The position numbers were made by a program, and so were the translations under genes. A stretch of 64,000 bases of DNA, taken from assembly GCA_905250075.1 (NCBI GenBank), contig CAJNOP010000420.1, forward strand, positions 1-64,000, given 5' to 3'. Positions 21,476 to 34,559 of the stretch are shown here, in pieces (position 1 is the first letter of the stretch; each line of letters starts with the position of its first letter). Origin of the DNA: Rotaria sp. Silwood1. Its lineage: Eukaryota; Rotifera; Eurotatoria; Philodinida; Philodinidae. The notes beneath the pieces are model-generated. The model was not told the DNA's origin. It did no database searches and was given only the letters and a program-made list of their open reading frames with translations.

Positions 21476-24400
21476 AAAAAAGAATCTAGAATAACAAAAA
21501 TAGCACAATTCGATTTTTATTCTTTAAGAAATACAGTAGAAACCAGGTAGATGGCAGGATCTCTGTTTATCAATGACATTAAACTACAAATACGGATTAA
21601 ATTACTATTCTCGTTTATTTTTCATAAGACGATGAGTCATTTTGATGAATTTTATCAGAATCCAAAGTCACTCCTAATGAAGTATCATTATAATTCATAG
21701 AAAATCATTGTAACATCCATCGACCACTTTCTTCGTACTTGATAGTTTCGTCTTAATGAAGTAAATACATGTGAAATGTATTAACGATTACACGTAGTTT
21801 TGCCCATTATTTGCTGCATTCACATAATTTAATCATTCGATACACATACGCCTCTTCAGAAGAAACGAAGTAGGAAAACGGTGATGTTCGTGGATTTTCC
21901 TTTTGCTTCTCCACTAAGTCGTTACAGCGATTTCCTCCGAACTATTGTCGGGAAAGTGCGAACAGAGTCCTTTTCTCTTCAAATAGATTTAACTCTGTTG
22001 ATCATTGACATGCCTGCCAAACTTCAGAAATCTTTTAGCAAATTTCTCATTGTTACTATGTTTCCCATCACAGAATGTTAGATCATTTCTCTCCAGATAA
22101 CAATTATCAGTAAGCCAGTTTCGCGAAGAATAAACACTTCATTCTACAACGGAAGATAACGATGTGTATTTTCGATCATGACGAGGCGATTCTTTTGTGA
22201 ATTTCACTTAGAAGAGAAATCATTTTTCGAGACTTTTTAGATAGTATCGTCGGAAAAAGCATAAAAATTGAGCGTCATCCGTGTCATTTTAGTATTGCGG
22301 TCAATTGAAAACGATTATGAAAGCTCCTAGCAGCTAAATGCATCCTAACTCTTAAGTTTTGTACCACATATCTCTCATAATAAAAGTGCTTTCCTGTTTC
22401 GAACATGTAGCGAGAATTAATCACTGAGCTGTCATACCACTAACTATGACCAACTTTTAATCAAATTCACTGAAAAAATTCAGTGTATGGATATAAAGAA
22501 GATCCAGATGATAACATTCACATACTCATTTCCCGTACAATTTTGAGACCACAATATTCGTTGAGTTATAGTCTTTTCACATATATATAATTCGACCAGG
22601 TACTTCTCAGACACAGCGGAGGAAGGTTGAGACAGCCGCTAAACTAACTTCGCTTGCTAATATGAATAGAGACAGTTTTCAATACTACAATGTCTAATAA
22701 CTCTTTTATTTCATGTGTTATGGACGACGTAAAGTCTTACTTTGTACAATTGAAGTAGTTCTCTACTCTTAAAAAAACTTCAATGTATTCCAACTGTTCA
22801 AAGTAGCGTCTTAGAAGAGTTACGTGCAAAAGTCTCTTTCTATAGAAAATGTAAACTCCATTACTTCAAAACTTAAAAGACATGTGTTATGCTTAATTGT
22901 GATACCTCTTTCAATGTTTCTATCTGAAATTTGAGAAGATATAGACCGTAAATAAATTGGAAGTGACCATGCACTTTTTACTGTATCTATACAGTATGAA
23001 AGAACTGGAATATTTCTAAGCATGTCTGAGCACCAAAACAGAATAAAAAAATTGATATTGAATGCTATGATTACTGAATACTAATTAGATTCAATAGTAT
23101 TGGTATTTAATGGTATTAATATTGAATAGATCCATGATAGCTTCCGTACATAAAGTCAAAACCAATGAGAACTATTTAGACAGTTCTTCTAATAAAAAAT
23201 GAGCTGTTTCAACAGTTCTATGATAAGAAATGAGCATTCAGATGTTGGTGAAATATCTGTAATTTTTTCACTAACATGTAGGTGACACCTGTAAGTTTTT
23301 TAGAGCCACCGTAAAGAAGTACCTGTGGCTCCTTTACAGCTACTTAGAACAGATGCTTGTTAATTTTTCAAACTTTTTCTATGATTGGCACATATTATTT
23401 TCTATGGGATATCTAGAGCTGATACTTACCACTCACTCAAGTCTACCAAGATGTTAAATCTGTAATTTATATAGAGCTGACGCGTAGTGGTGTCCAAAAT
23501 ATTTCAGTTCACCTTCTTCTTTTTTCATATCTTATTTCTATCATTCTTCCCTGTGTTCATCTCTCTTCGTTATTCTCCACTATATAACTTAGTGTTTAAT
23601 GTAAAGTAGATACATTCTGAAAATATGGAGTAATCAATAAAAATCATGACCAAAATTGGTAGCAAGCTGCTCAATCCAATTTATCATTACGCAATGTCTC
23701 TAAATATTCAACTTTTGTCTCGAATTGAAAGCGTTAATTTCCATATGATTATGTTAGTATACATAGAATGCTTTTTCGCATTTTCAGCTTTTTTTCATAT
23801 GTTGAAATGAATACAGAAGGAAGTTATCCTTAAATTACCAAATAACTAGTAACGACGACAACAGTAGTTTCCGAGTGATGGAGTAATGCAAATTTATAGA
23901 GTTTATCAACGAAATGTCTTCTTAGAAAGTTACATAAACGGCTCTGAAGGCTGAAGAGTCTGAAACACTAATCGTTATTTTCAAAAATATAGCCTTTCCC
24001 TGGGGAAAAATAAACTCAGGCTCAAATAATCGAGAAATTGATTAGAGATTCGGATTTCTGGATCCTGTAAGCTTTTTATCAAACTGTATATACAAATCAT
24101 TAATCTTGAACACTATTTTTTCCGTGATATTTTCTTCTGTATTAATTTCAAGAGTGCAACATACAGCTGAACATACAAAAAAAAGCTTATTATACGATTA
24201 AATGTGGGAGTTTTGAAATTCATCTAGAATAATATTCAGGAGTCCAATGAAGCAAATTTAAAAGAACATTTCGTGTATAAACTAACGTGATCGTGTAAAT
24301 CGCGAACTCAAAACATGGTGAAAATTCTTACTATTAATTCAAGACAATACTTTAACACTTAAAGTTATCGGTTTGCACTGTAACTCACCATGTTAGAGGT

Positions 24401-27075
24401 ACTAGGCGGAGAAGAACCTTAACCACAATAAACACCGCCATGGATCAGTTCCTTACAGATTACAAGTTTTACATCTTGGTAAACTTTAACGAATGATAGG
24501 TTTCAGTTTTATGCATCTTTGAAAAAATCAAACACACCACTTAGAGAAAACTTTTGACAAGTTACAGACATCGATTCTAAGTAGCTCTGAAAAAGCTTCT
24601 GACAGCTGTTTCAGATGGTCCTTAAAAAAAGTTGCAAGTGCCAACAAATGGTTGTGAAATGTTTCAGATGCTTCACCGATCTCCGAACAATTATTTATTA
24701 TCCGAGGATTATTCAAACAGTTCCAGTTTTATTACAAAAATTGTTTCAACAGTTCTCATTTCATCTGAACTTATGTGCTGAAGCTATCAAAGGCCTAGTC
24801 AAAATCGATGTCGTTCAATATCAATCAATGTCAAAGGATAATACTAATATGACATATCTAAATATTTTACTATAATAGAAACAACATCTCTGATCAAATA
24901 ATCAATCATCTTTGAATTCTAATGCTCAGGATTGACATCATCATGTGGCGAATTGGAAAAGTCATATTGGGGCCATTTATCTAAGTCTAAATGAGATGGT
25001 AAACTCAATTCAGATCAATGCTAATTCAAACAGATTACTTTTCTCTTGTCAATCTGTCATCTGCATGGATTCTACGTTTGAGTATCGCGTTCATTCAAGA
25101 GGTGTGGGTTTCCAGAATGCATCGATACATATACGAGTTTACGTCTGTATGCAAGAAGATATGACCTCTTGTGCTATGCTTGGCGACGAAATCATAAACA
25201 CCAGTGCAATAGCAGTTGGATGTGCACCACAGAAGAAAAATCTCTACTCACCGTTGTCACTCTCTTGAAAAATTTCATTTCTTCTCTCAAGTCATATTTA
25301 TGCATCTAGATGCAAGTAGTGACTATGCAAACGTTGTTTACAGAAGGAGAAAACGCAAGAATATTGCAGTCGACTCATTAAATGTTCGAGGACGCCTGCT
25401 ACTGCGATCAATAAGTAGGCAGAAATGTGAAATAATGCATTTGCAACGAACAAGAAACAAACAAAAGCAAGACGACGAAATTGTCGTTGTTGCCAAGCTG
25501 TTAGTTCGTTTGTGTGCTTGCATGCACAGCTGAAAGTGGGAATGTTGTTGAATGAACAGAAGTAAAAAAAAGAAGGAACTAACGAGTGCCCAAGTAAATA
25601 ATATAAAGCATCCGATGGCTGCGATGAGTACTCGAAAATGTGAAATATATTTTTTTGTTCATTTTGTTCAGAATTAAGAGATGTTAAAGAAAATAAAATC
25701 TTAAACAATATTGTTAACGAACCTATATTTGGTCAAAAACCTAACGCGTTATGCACACGTTTGCACATGCCCATTTTACGATTATACTTCCATTAAAAAT
25801 TCGATGTATTTTACGTATTTTTCTTTTATTGTCTGTGTGACTGGGATAAAAAGTAAAAAAGAAATAGAATAATTTCGTTTCATTTCATTTATTTTTTGAT
25901 GAGCTATCAATTAACTGCAGATTACCAATTATTTTTAAATTTAAATTAGTAATGATTTAATTTATACATAAATAAAATTGACAGTTCTAGCGTATTAGAA
26001 GTGCTTGCATCTCTTCCTATATTAGCTTACGAAGAGAACTTCCTTGACATTACTTTGTTGTAATTAAAATGTCTCACTTCTGTGCCCCGTGGGTATTTAT
26101 TCTTTGTAGCTACTCTTTGCATTCAATTCTAATTGTATCACTAGTCCAATAATATAAAAAAATCAAATATACTCATGTAATAAGTGACACTGCTTTGGGC
26201 GAATTTTGTTTCGTGTATTCACAATCAGGTTTGCTTCGTCTATATAGTTGATGAAATTACTCGTTTTTTTTCGCACTTACGTCTGTTTACATGGATCAAT
26301 GAAGCATGACATTTTCATCAGGTAGGTAGTTATTTTTCATAAATGCGTTCTTCATCACATGTACTTCGTTTTTTCTGTTCTTCCTCTTTTTCTGCCTTCC
26401 TTTGCATTTCACGTTGTTACGATGAAAAAATATGCACTGATATTTGTATACATCAGCGTATTACACTTATATCTCGAAATTTTTTGCCAAGAGTAAACGA
26501 AAGAAAAGGTTTTTAGATCTTATATACGAGAACTACCGGTAGTTCACAGTTTGATGTCGGATTTCTTCACGACCATAGCTCGTTCGCTCAGAAGATTCGA
26601 CTGATGTAATTGCCTTTTGTAAATTAATGACAAAGGATCATTACTGAGAACTATCTCCAAACAGGCACAAAAATAATTCACAAGATCACAATAATTGCAG
26701 TAATTAGGAGTGAGATGAGTGACTCTTTTATTGTTTGCTAGAATATGGATCGGTAATCTTGAGTAGCTAATCTGATCATAGATTTCAAGCGTAATGTGTT
26801 CAGATAACGTTCGTCGCCTTTATTTTCATTTCAATGAAAAGATCAACTATCTTTTGAATGTTTCTGATATTTGGAATTATTTTAATTTCTGCTAATATTC
26901 TAGATTGAGTGCATTAATTTTCACATGCTATTTGACTCCCTTAAATGGAATAGAATAATTCCAATACTGCTGTTTTCTTGAATTCTATGAATCTTGTCGA
27001 TTCTCCCTTTCCAGATCGTGTATATGTAACTACATCCTGTTGTTAGATGCGCTATGACGGGTATGTCCCTGTACA

Positions 27076-27151
27076 TGAGGACATGGTTGCGGAGTGCAAG
27101 TGTAGATGTGGATGAAGTGAAGAACTGCTCATCCACACTCACACCCACACA
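27076..27151. repeat. Telomere-like foldback element
   Basis: GTGTAGATGTGGATGAAG, a short loop, then CTCATCCACACTCACACCCACAC. The inner stem is GTGGATGA against TCATCCAC. Confidence 0.6.
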
Positions 27152-30100
27152 AGAAAGAAATAGCTAATTATAATCGAATAAATATTTGCAATCAAATAAA
27201 AAGCAGAATTTTTCTTTTTTGATATACTGAACTTAATAGATTTGATTGTTTGCAACATCTGTACATAAAGTACTTTCATCTTTGAGTATCAGTGAATCAA
27301 TAGGACAACCAAATACTTCCGACTAAGTGTCGTTTATCAAGAAACTATTGATATTTGTCTTTTATGGAGCGTAGTTGAGTGTGTTTGAATAAGAATATTC
27401 AGTGTATGTGTAAGAGCAACAATATTTGATCGTTCATTTGACTCATTATTGAGCTGAAACAGAAATGTCCTCTGTGGTACCAGAATAGAATCACTAGACT
27501 AAAGAGGTCACCATTACTATCGACATTAGTGAATATCAGTGACAGATTACATTTTCTCTCTGCAACAATACGATGTTGATTCCCAACATATTCACATCTT
27601 TATTTCGAATCAAATTATATATGACTTTCTATGCCTTGAAATATTCTATTCAATGATACGTGATTTCAAGTAAAACGGGATGTTGGTTTCCTTTTGATGA
27701 AAATTTTTTTTTCAAATTTTTTAAATTGTTTTCAGAATGTATCTACTTACACATAATTCACTCGGGTTGCTTGCACAAAAATAACACATTCATCAAGGAG
27801 CCCATGCATGATTTGGCAACTATGGATCGACTATGTACAATTACAAAATCGAAAAATTGATCGATTCATAGATTTATAAATACCTATTAAAATCATTGAA
27901 AGATTAAAAAATAAATAAATGTGCGGTATCATTGAAACCATCATATCATTGTTCGTTTACACAGTCGTTATGAAATGTTTGTCTGATAAGTGGACAAGTC
28001 ATCATGACGTATTTAGACATTAATTCAAAAAAAAAAAGAGAAATAAATCATATGTATTTCATTTTTTTTTCAGGTAAATTTGTGTCCATTAACCAACTGC
28101 CTTAAGGTATAGGATGGTTTCTCTTCCGTTTGATTTCCTAATGTTGATCGCTATGACTAGGTAAATAACGAATTGCATGTCAAAATTATGTTTTTTACGA
28201 TAAATATGATTCAAGACGAGGCGAGAAAATATATGAAATTTATTTAATAGATAAAAAAGTCATGAATGAATAACATTAGAGAGGAATATTCCAGTATGTT
28301 TGCATTTTGCAAGTAACTATTAAGAAAGGAAATGAATCATGTTTTCTTCAATTCGATTAACCAAACTTGCGGCTACAAAAATGACTCTTTTCAATCATTT
28401 ATTTGGTAAAAACCCTGTTTCACTTGTTGTTTGACAAATATAAATAACGATGCTTTTTTCAGAGTAAAACACCACGATCAATAATAACAATTTAATTCAC
28501 GGTAAGTTATTTGTTTAAATAGCTCTAAGACGCTCTATTTTTCTTCGTCATTGATTTGATATTATTTACCGCCAAGCATTGAAATTATCCTGAATTCACC
28601 TAAAATGTCATTTCAATCGTCACCTGCTAACAACATGATTGTTGTCATCAAACATAGAACAACTAGAAATGTTTATAGTTGTAAATCTATTTTCTTTATT
28701 CTTCTTGTTGATATTTACCGCTTCCGACCATGGAACAGCAATTTGGTTATGCTAGTGAAATTCACTGTATATCCTCTTGTTCCATCATACTACTAATATG
28801 ATTATTGATATCAATTCGAAGAAGAAGAAAGAATAAAAGGAAGAAATATTACAGCTATATTATTAATTTCAGTTGTTTTATATTTGACAAAGATATTATT
28901 GTTATGGGAACGTTAGAAATGAAATGCAATATTTTTAAAAAAAATGATAGCAATCTCCTAATCAAGAAGATATTCAAAATATAATAGATTATCAAGTTTT
29001 TAAGTATTCGATATCAAATTTATTTAAGAGCAGGAATAGAAAAAAGGTTAGCTAGATTTTATTTCATTTTTTATAATAATTTGATTGATATATTTTAAAA
29101 TTTCAACATACTCTTCAAATCGAGTATGTTGAGTTATCATCGACTAGTGAATTTCATAGTATTTATATTTTGAATCTAAATGTTCCACTTTTTTTATTCG
29201 TAAAACTATACCTATCGAAAATTTCTTTAATACGTAGAAAGTATTTTTAATCGGTTTTAGTAATGTTCTACGTGAGAAATAAATCATCAAAAGAAAGTAT
29301 GAAAAAGTTTTCTCTTCTTAAATCTTAATACATGATTCAAGTTCCGAATCACTTTTACAGAGGACTCAGGATGAATTTAGACGACTTAAGACAATAATTA
29401 AATTAGAAAATAATGATGAGAACATCTTAGATGCAAGTATATCCCCTATGATAATATAGGAACTTTGTTACTTTCGGAAAATTTTTCAAACATCAGCTGT
29501 GTGAAAGACTATGTTTTTCTTGTGTAAATTTGTTATTGTGCTGGATTTAATTTGTATTAGTAATAAGAAGTCGATATGATTCATCGACTTAAATATCGAA
29601 AGTTGATGTGTTTTTATAAATTGCAATTAAGGAACTATTTCTTTTCGTACATATTTTTTGTTATATCAAATACTTCGGTTAGATATAGTTGTCTTGACTA
29701 TCCTAAATGAATTATTCAATAAGTACTGAAAATAGTTGAAACATGAAATTCGTTTACACTATCTGATAAAGCACCTTAGTTTCAGTTAGCTTAATATTGA
29801 TTTCAAGAATTAGTATTTAAAAAAATGAAACGGAAGTGTATCATCTTATGGACCAAACATCTCGAAGAATTTGAATCTAATTTGATTAATCTGAGAACCA
29901 ATATTGAATCGTGATTACTTTTCACACCTGTAGTACTAATCAAGTATCGAAAAAATTGTCATCATTATTCTTTTAGAAGTAATTATAGTTCGGTAGTGCT
30001 AAATATTCCGATTAAAAATATTATATTTTTTTTTCAAAAGTTCTAATATAATAAGAAAGATCTGAAGCATTAGTTGGGAGCTTTAAAAATCAGTTTCTGT

Positions 30101-30299
30101 CTCATAAAATGTTAGTTTTTATGGATGCACAATCGAGATATTTTCACCAAATGCGTAATTCAATGTGTTTTTCATAATGATATCATCTTCAACCTATGAA
30201 GATACGTCATTCGTCTTCAAACAAAAATAGCATATATTTGAAACTACCACAAAAAGTGGAGTCGACTTATGTACAGTTCAACTTATTTTTTCAATTAAA

Positions 30300-30500
30300 T
30301 TTTCACTTCTGGTCTCTTCAAGAACATGTAGAAAAATTAGCTTCATCAAAAACTATTTTAGCAGCCGAAACACAGTTCTGGATTTATAAAATATACGTAA
30401 TTTAAATGTTGGTTTTGATTAAGCTCATCTCTCCAAATATCTTTGAAGGAGAGCAAGGGTGAAAATTTGACCGAAAATCTTTCTTAAGGCTAATATATGA
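30300..30500. repeat. Segment resembling 42620..42800 (dispersed repeat)
   Basis: The two segments share, in order and on the same strand, an ACRCAGTTCTGA-like block, a TTGATKAAGYTCAT-like block, GGAGAKCARGG and TGAAAAKTTGACC. This suggests diverged copies of one transposable element. Confidence 0.35.
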
Positions 30501-31266
30501 CATATAATGATTGTATTCAATTTTTTCATTCCGCTGTAAATGCGAATCAGAACGAGCATGCAGTTGTATCTAACGTTTCGTTTTACTCTTGTACTTTTAA
30601 AGTAGTTTATCTATTTTCGCGACTGAAGAAGATTGAGTATTTAATCATTTATCTTATTAGTAAAGTATACAGAAAGAGACTGTATACTTAGTTTCAGATG
30701 CTGAAATATTTAGTTTAAAGTTCTATAATTGAACAAAATGATGCATGACTATTTTATAGTTTAATAGAACATAGTCAACTTATTGCCAACATAAGGTGTT
30801 TTCTTTACCGGAAGCTGTTATCATATTTCAAAGTTTTCTCATATTTTCCTGGTTAGAAAATAATCCACATATTAATAACAAGTCAACGATGCACTTCAGT
30901 ACTGTAACAGCTACTTTCTATCGAAAGACATGAAGAGTCTCTTTGTTCCTGTGTGTTCCAATGAATTTGGCAATGTTTAGAAAGTTTTCATTATTGCATC
31001 AGTAAGAAACATAATCACCTAAGAGGTCTATATTGAAATTTGATTTTCTTTAAGCAATTTCAGAATGCAGTTAGATTTTGCTTTTATGACTCACACATTC
31101 ATAATAAAGTTCAATATGCGAAGATTTTATAATACAAAACTGAGGTTTTTCCCTACTGACAAAATGTTTAGGATAAATGAAACTTTCGAATACTTGTTGT
31201 TCATAAGAATATTACTATTAATTTCTTCCGTATAGATTTCAACTAATCTGCTCACCATCTTAAAGA

Positions 31267-31710
31267 ATGGCTGATTCACCGTATTTCATCAATAAGAATC
31301 TAAATATGATACTTCAAAATGCCACAAGAGGCGTGAAAAATATCGAATCATTTGCTAAACATAATGCCCATTTGGGTAGAACTGCTGGATATGAACAGCA
31401 TTTTGTGAATCAAGTGGAAGACTTAAAGGCGAATGTTAACGAACAGTTTGATGATTTGCGTGATGGTGTATTGCGTAAACGGCCATCACCTGGGGAAATG
31501 AATTATTTAGCAAAATCAAATAAATACAAAGCACTTCTCCAACATGCAAATACTGGTATTTCAAGCCTGAAACAACTATTCTCTCAGCTATTTAACAAAC
31601 TGTACGATGCTCTGAAAGCAATTCTCAAATGGATATCTGCTGGTCAATTCAATATTAAGTCACTAATTACAAGTGTTTTTTCTCCTATTTTCTCAATATT
31701 GTTCAACTAA
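31267..31710 (+). CDS. Short helical protein, tandem paralogue A (unknown function)
   Basis: 147 residues, starting MADSPYFINKN. Almost entirely predicted helix, with no signal peptide. The C-terminal third is more hydrophobic (FNIKSLITSVFSPIFSILF) and could touch membrane. It shares a core with its two downstream neighbours: F/Y-x-x-x-[VI]-[ED]-[DE], then about 20 residues later RKRPSPGEMNYLAKSNKY, then LLQHANTGI. An acceptor-like CCGTATAG lies 40 bases upstream, so a 5' non-coding exon is likely. AATAAA follows the stop closely. Function unknown; three intact divergent copies argue for selection. Confidence 0.6.
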   Translation: MADSPYFINKNLNMILQNATRGVKNIESFAKHNAHLGRTAGYEQHFVNQVEDLKANVNEQFDDLRDGVLRKRPSPGEMNYLAKSNKYKALLQHANTGISSLKQLFSQLFNKLYDALKAILKWISAGQFNIKSLITSVFSPIFSILFN

Positions 31711-31808
31711 AAAATAAATCATACGATAATAATACTTTTACTTTCATATTTACTTTTCTTTTTATATTCTAGATATAGAGTCTTGAAACAGAAAACCAAT
31801 TAATCAAT

Positions 31809-33311
31809 ATGTCTCAAAAATCGGTATATTTTACTTATAAAAGAAAATTTTATTTCTTTGTTTTTCATGTCAATTCTCAATTAAATAATATAGGACAAGA
31901 ACCGTAAATCAACAATACAACAAGTGACACAGTTTTTTCAACGATCAAACGAGCACTCATCAGGAAAATCTTCAACCGTCAAAAACTCATCTGATCAACA
32001 ACTTATTATAACTCAAAATCCTTCTAGGACAAGTGAATATTATAGTCAAACAGTGAGTATTTCAATATTTTAAATTGAATAATTTTAATTAGTAAAAATT
32101 TGTATTCTGAGTCTATTCATGTATATTACACGACACTATCAAATGTATTGGTTGAAATTTCAACCCATATTTCTCAATATCGAAAACATTGAGTTGACTT
32201 CCGATATATCTTTTCTCAAAACTGAACGCAAATCTAAAGAATAATGAGAAAAACAAAAAGAACTTTACAATTGGATTCAAATATCAAACAAATATCTTTT
32301 AAATAACATCGAAACGATTGAAGATTTGTCCTACTGATTCTATAAAAATTAAAAGTTTTTCGTTAATCAAGAATAATCTAAAGAAAAACTTTTGCATGTT
32401 TTATTGAATTACATAATACATAGTTAACACTTCTTCGAACAACAGACATGCAATATATTTTTTTCGATCGATGCAATATTTGTCTTATCTTTATTTAAAA
32501 CTAAAACCTTTGTTTTATTGAGAGATTCACAAAATAATAAGAGCGTTTATTAACTAAATACTATACTTGATCACACACTTACGATTTTTATTGATATGTG
32601 TAGAGTAAAAAATCTCTGCTATGATTAGAAAGCCAAATTTTGTTCTGTAGATTACAGTACAAAGATAGACGAATTTTCATTTTTTTCGTCTTGCTGTTGC
32701 CTCATTCTGTAAGCAATGTATAGTAGACTAAAAAAAATACAAGGTTCATTTGAGTAATACTGCATCTATTATAAATCATAAAAGTCATAGACTCTTCTAG
32801 AAAATATACATATATTTAGCAAACTTTAACGCTTGTCAATCGTATTCAACGTCGTCTACCAACATTAGTATTGAAACTAAACAATATTCATAAAGAACAG
32901 GAGGACGATATGTCTCAAATTAATAAATCTGAACAGTATTTCGAACGAAATATCAATGAATTACGTGCAATGTTATTGAAAAATATTGATGATTTTCGTG
33001 AATTTGTGTTGAGTTCAAAAGTACCAGCTTCTGCGATTAATGATCCAAATTATGCAGAACAAGAAGAAGCATATATTGAACTGTTACGTCTATCAACAGC
33101 TCTTATTAATGAAATGCACAAAACTATTGGAAAAATACTCGATCAATATCATATATTTCTTGAAGATATTTGGAATGCGATTTGTGCTGATGAAGATCCA
33201 TCGTTGATTGTAAGCGAATTCCAAAATCGTATTGAAAGATTGATAAAAGATAAATGGGATCCAATCTTTGTCGAGATCAATAGAATAACAGTGAGAAGTG
33301 AACGTTTATAA
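31809..33311 (+). CDS. Short helical protein, tandem paralogue B (three exons, unknown function)
   Basis: Model: 31809..31823, 31894..32052 and 32820..33311, all joins phase 0 with GT-AG borders (TCG/GTATAT, ATATAG/GAC, ACA/GTGAGT, TTTAG/CAA); 221 residues. The first exon codes only five residues (MSQKS). Exon 2 is Ser/Gln/Asn-rich and probably disordered. Exon 3 carries the family core: YFERNINELRAMLLKNID, a variant KVPASAINDPNYAEQEEAY, and LLRLSTALI. Relative to A and C, the RPS motif has become K-V-P-A and an extra acidic segment (ICADEDPS) is present. The small exon 1 is the least certain part. Confidence 0.55.
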
Positions 33312-34109
33312 TTTGTTAAACTCGATTTCTAATGATTTACATGTCAAGCAATCAATCATATTGAACTAATTAAAGACTCAAAAACAAAATTTATGTACTA
33401 AATTCGTTTTTGTTAAGATTTCGTATTCAACATAAATTTTATTTTTGTGAAACTCAAACTTTTTTTTTTTTAGTAAAATCAAATTTTTGAATTTTGATCT
33501 GCAACTTTTCAGAAATAGAATTTTCAGTTAGAGAGATTTGTATGAAAAAATTTCTGAAATTTCTCATATAAACGATTATAACTAAAATTTTTATTCATGA
33601 TAAGATTCCCACTAACGCATCGTGTATCTGAATTCGTTCTGGATATTTATTAGTATGATATGCTCTGTTGAGTAACATAGATATATGTATATACTATAGG
33701 CTAATGTAGAAAATAATTGAAAGCTTAGTAGAATAACTAATTTGTAATCATGAAAACTCAAAACCGTCTAGTCTATTTCTAGTCGAATTATAATATTGCC
33801 AAGCAAGAATTGAAATTCAAATTTTATTCTATCAAAATTAGAATTTTCATTTTATTTTCGTCTGAACAAATTAAGAGTTTGACAAAGTTCCAGTTTAGTT
33901 TTTACCATACATATAGATCACTAGAAGTTGAACGTTTTACTAATCAATATAATCAAGAGATTTAAACTTGATTTGTTTTATTTTGTTATTTTCGGTTATT
34001 TTTTTCATGACTCGATGTTTTTTTTTATTTAATTTTGAATCGAGAAAATGTTTTTTTTTTTTTTTTTATGAAAAAAATTCTCACACATACAGATTCTAGA
34101 TTAATATTG

Positions 34110-34550
34110 ATGCAAATCATGTATTCATACAAACAAATCAACAATATCACACAATACAAAGAACATAATATACAAAATACTGTTCAAAGTGGGGCTTCTC
34201 GATTGAAAAATGCGTCAGATATGTACGAGATGGAACGAGCTTTTTCTAGACATATTGACGATACAAGGGAGTGGCTGAATGAAAAAATAGATAGAACCAT
34301 CGAATTAGTTATAGAGAAGCGACCGTCTTATCGGGATCCAAATTATGTAGCACAAATGCAAAATTACACGAAATTATGCCAATATGCGACGAATACAATT
34401 CGAAATACTCAAATAATTTTAGAAGTAACAATAAAACACTTAATTAATGCATTCAATCAGCTTACGTCATGGATGAGGCAAAAAGCATATCATATCTATA
34501 AAACAATGAAAAGTCGAATTCATCAAGCACTCGACAGAATACGATATTGA
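34110..34550 (+). CDS. Short helical protein, tandem paralogue C (unknown function)
   Basis: 146 residues from ATGCAAATC; a longer frame back to 34035 passes through poly-T and is unlikely to be translated. The core aligns with A and B: MERAFSRHIDDTREWLNEKI, then IEKRPSYRDPNYVAQMQNY, LCQYATNTI and a basic tail (RIHQALDRIRY). TACAG and TTCTAG just upstream are possible acceptors for a leader exon. Same strand and spacing as the other copies, so the three arose by tandem duplication. Function unknown. Confidence 0.6.
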   Translation: MQIMYSYKQINNITQYKEHNIQNTVQSGASRLKNASDMYEMERAFSRHIDDTREWLNEKIDRTIELVIEKRPSYRDPNYVAQMQNYTKLCQYATNTIRNTQIILEVTIKHLINAFNQLTSWMRQKAYHIYKTMKSRIHQALDRIRY

Positions 34551-34559
34551 AGAAAAAAA

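Larger units (their letters stand above)
21510..31266. other. Ten-kilobase gene desert
   Basis: No family-level coding sequence was recognised on either strand. Open frames near 24.6-25.7 kb (up to 136 codons) lack known motifs and overlap on opposite strands, so I treat them as chance. Features seen: a telomere-like foldback (27076..27151) and a segment near 30300..30500 that resembles 42620..42800. Regulatory DNA, unknown lineage-specific exons and old transposon relics cannot be excluded. Confidence 0.4.

Noticed and set aside
24615-25708. Overlapping frames of 86-136 codons
   Set aside because: Opposite-strand overlaps, no motif, no splice context and no compositional sign of coding.
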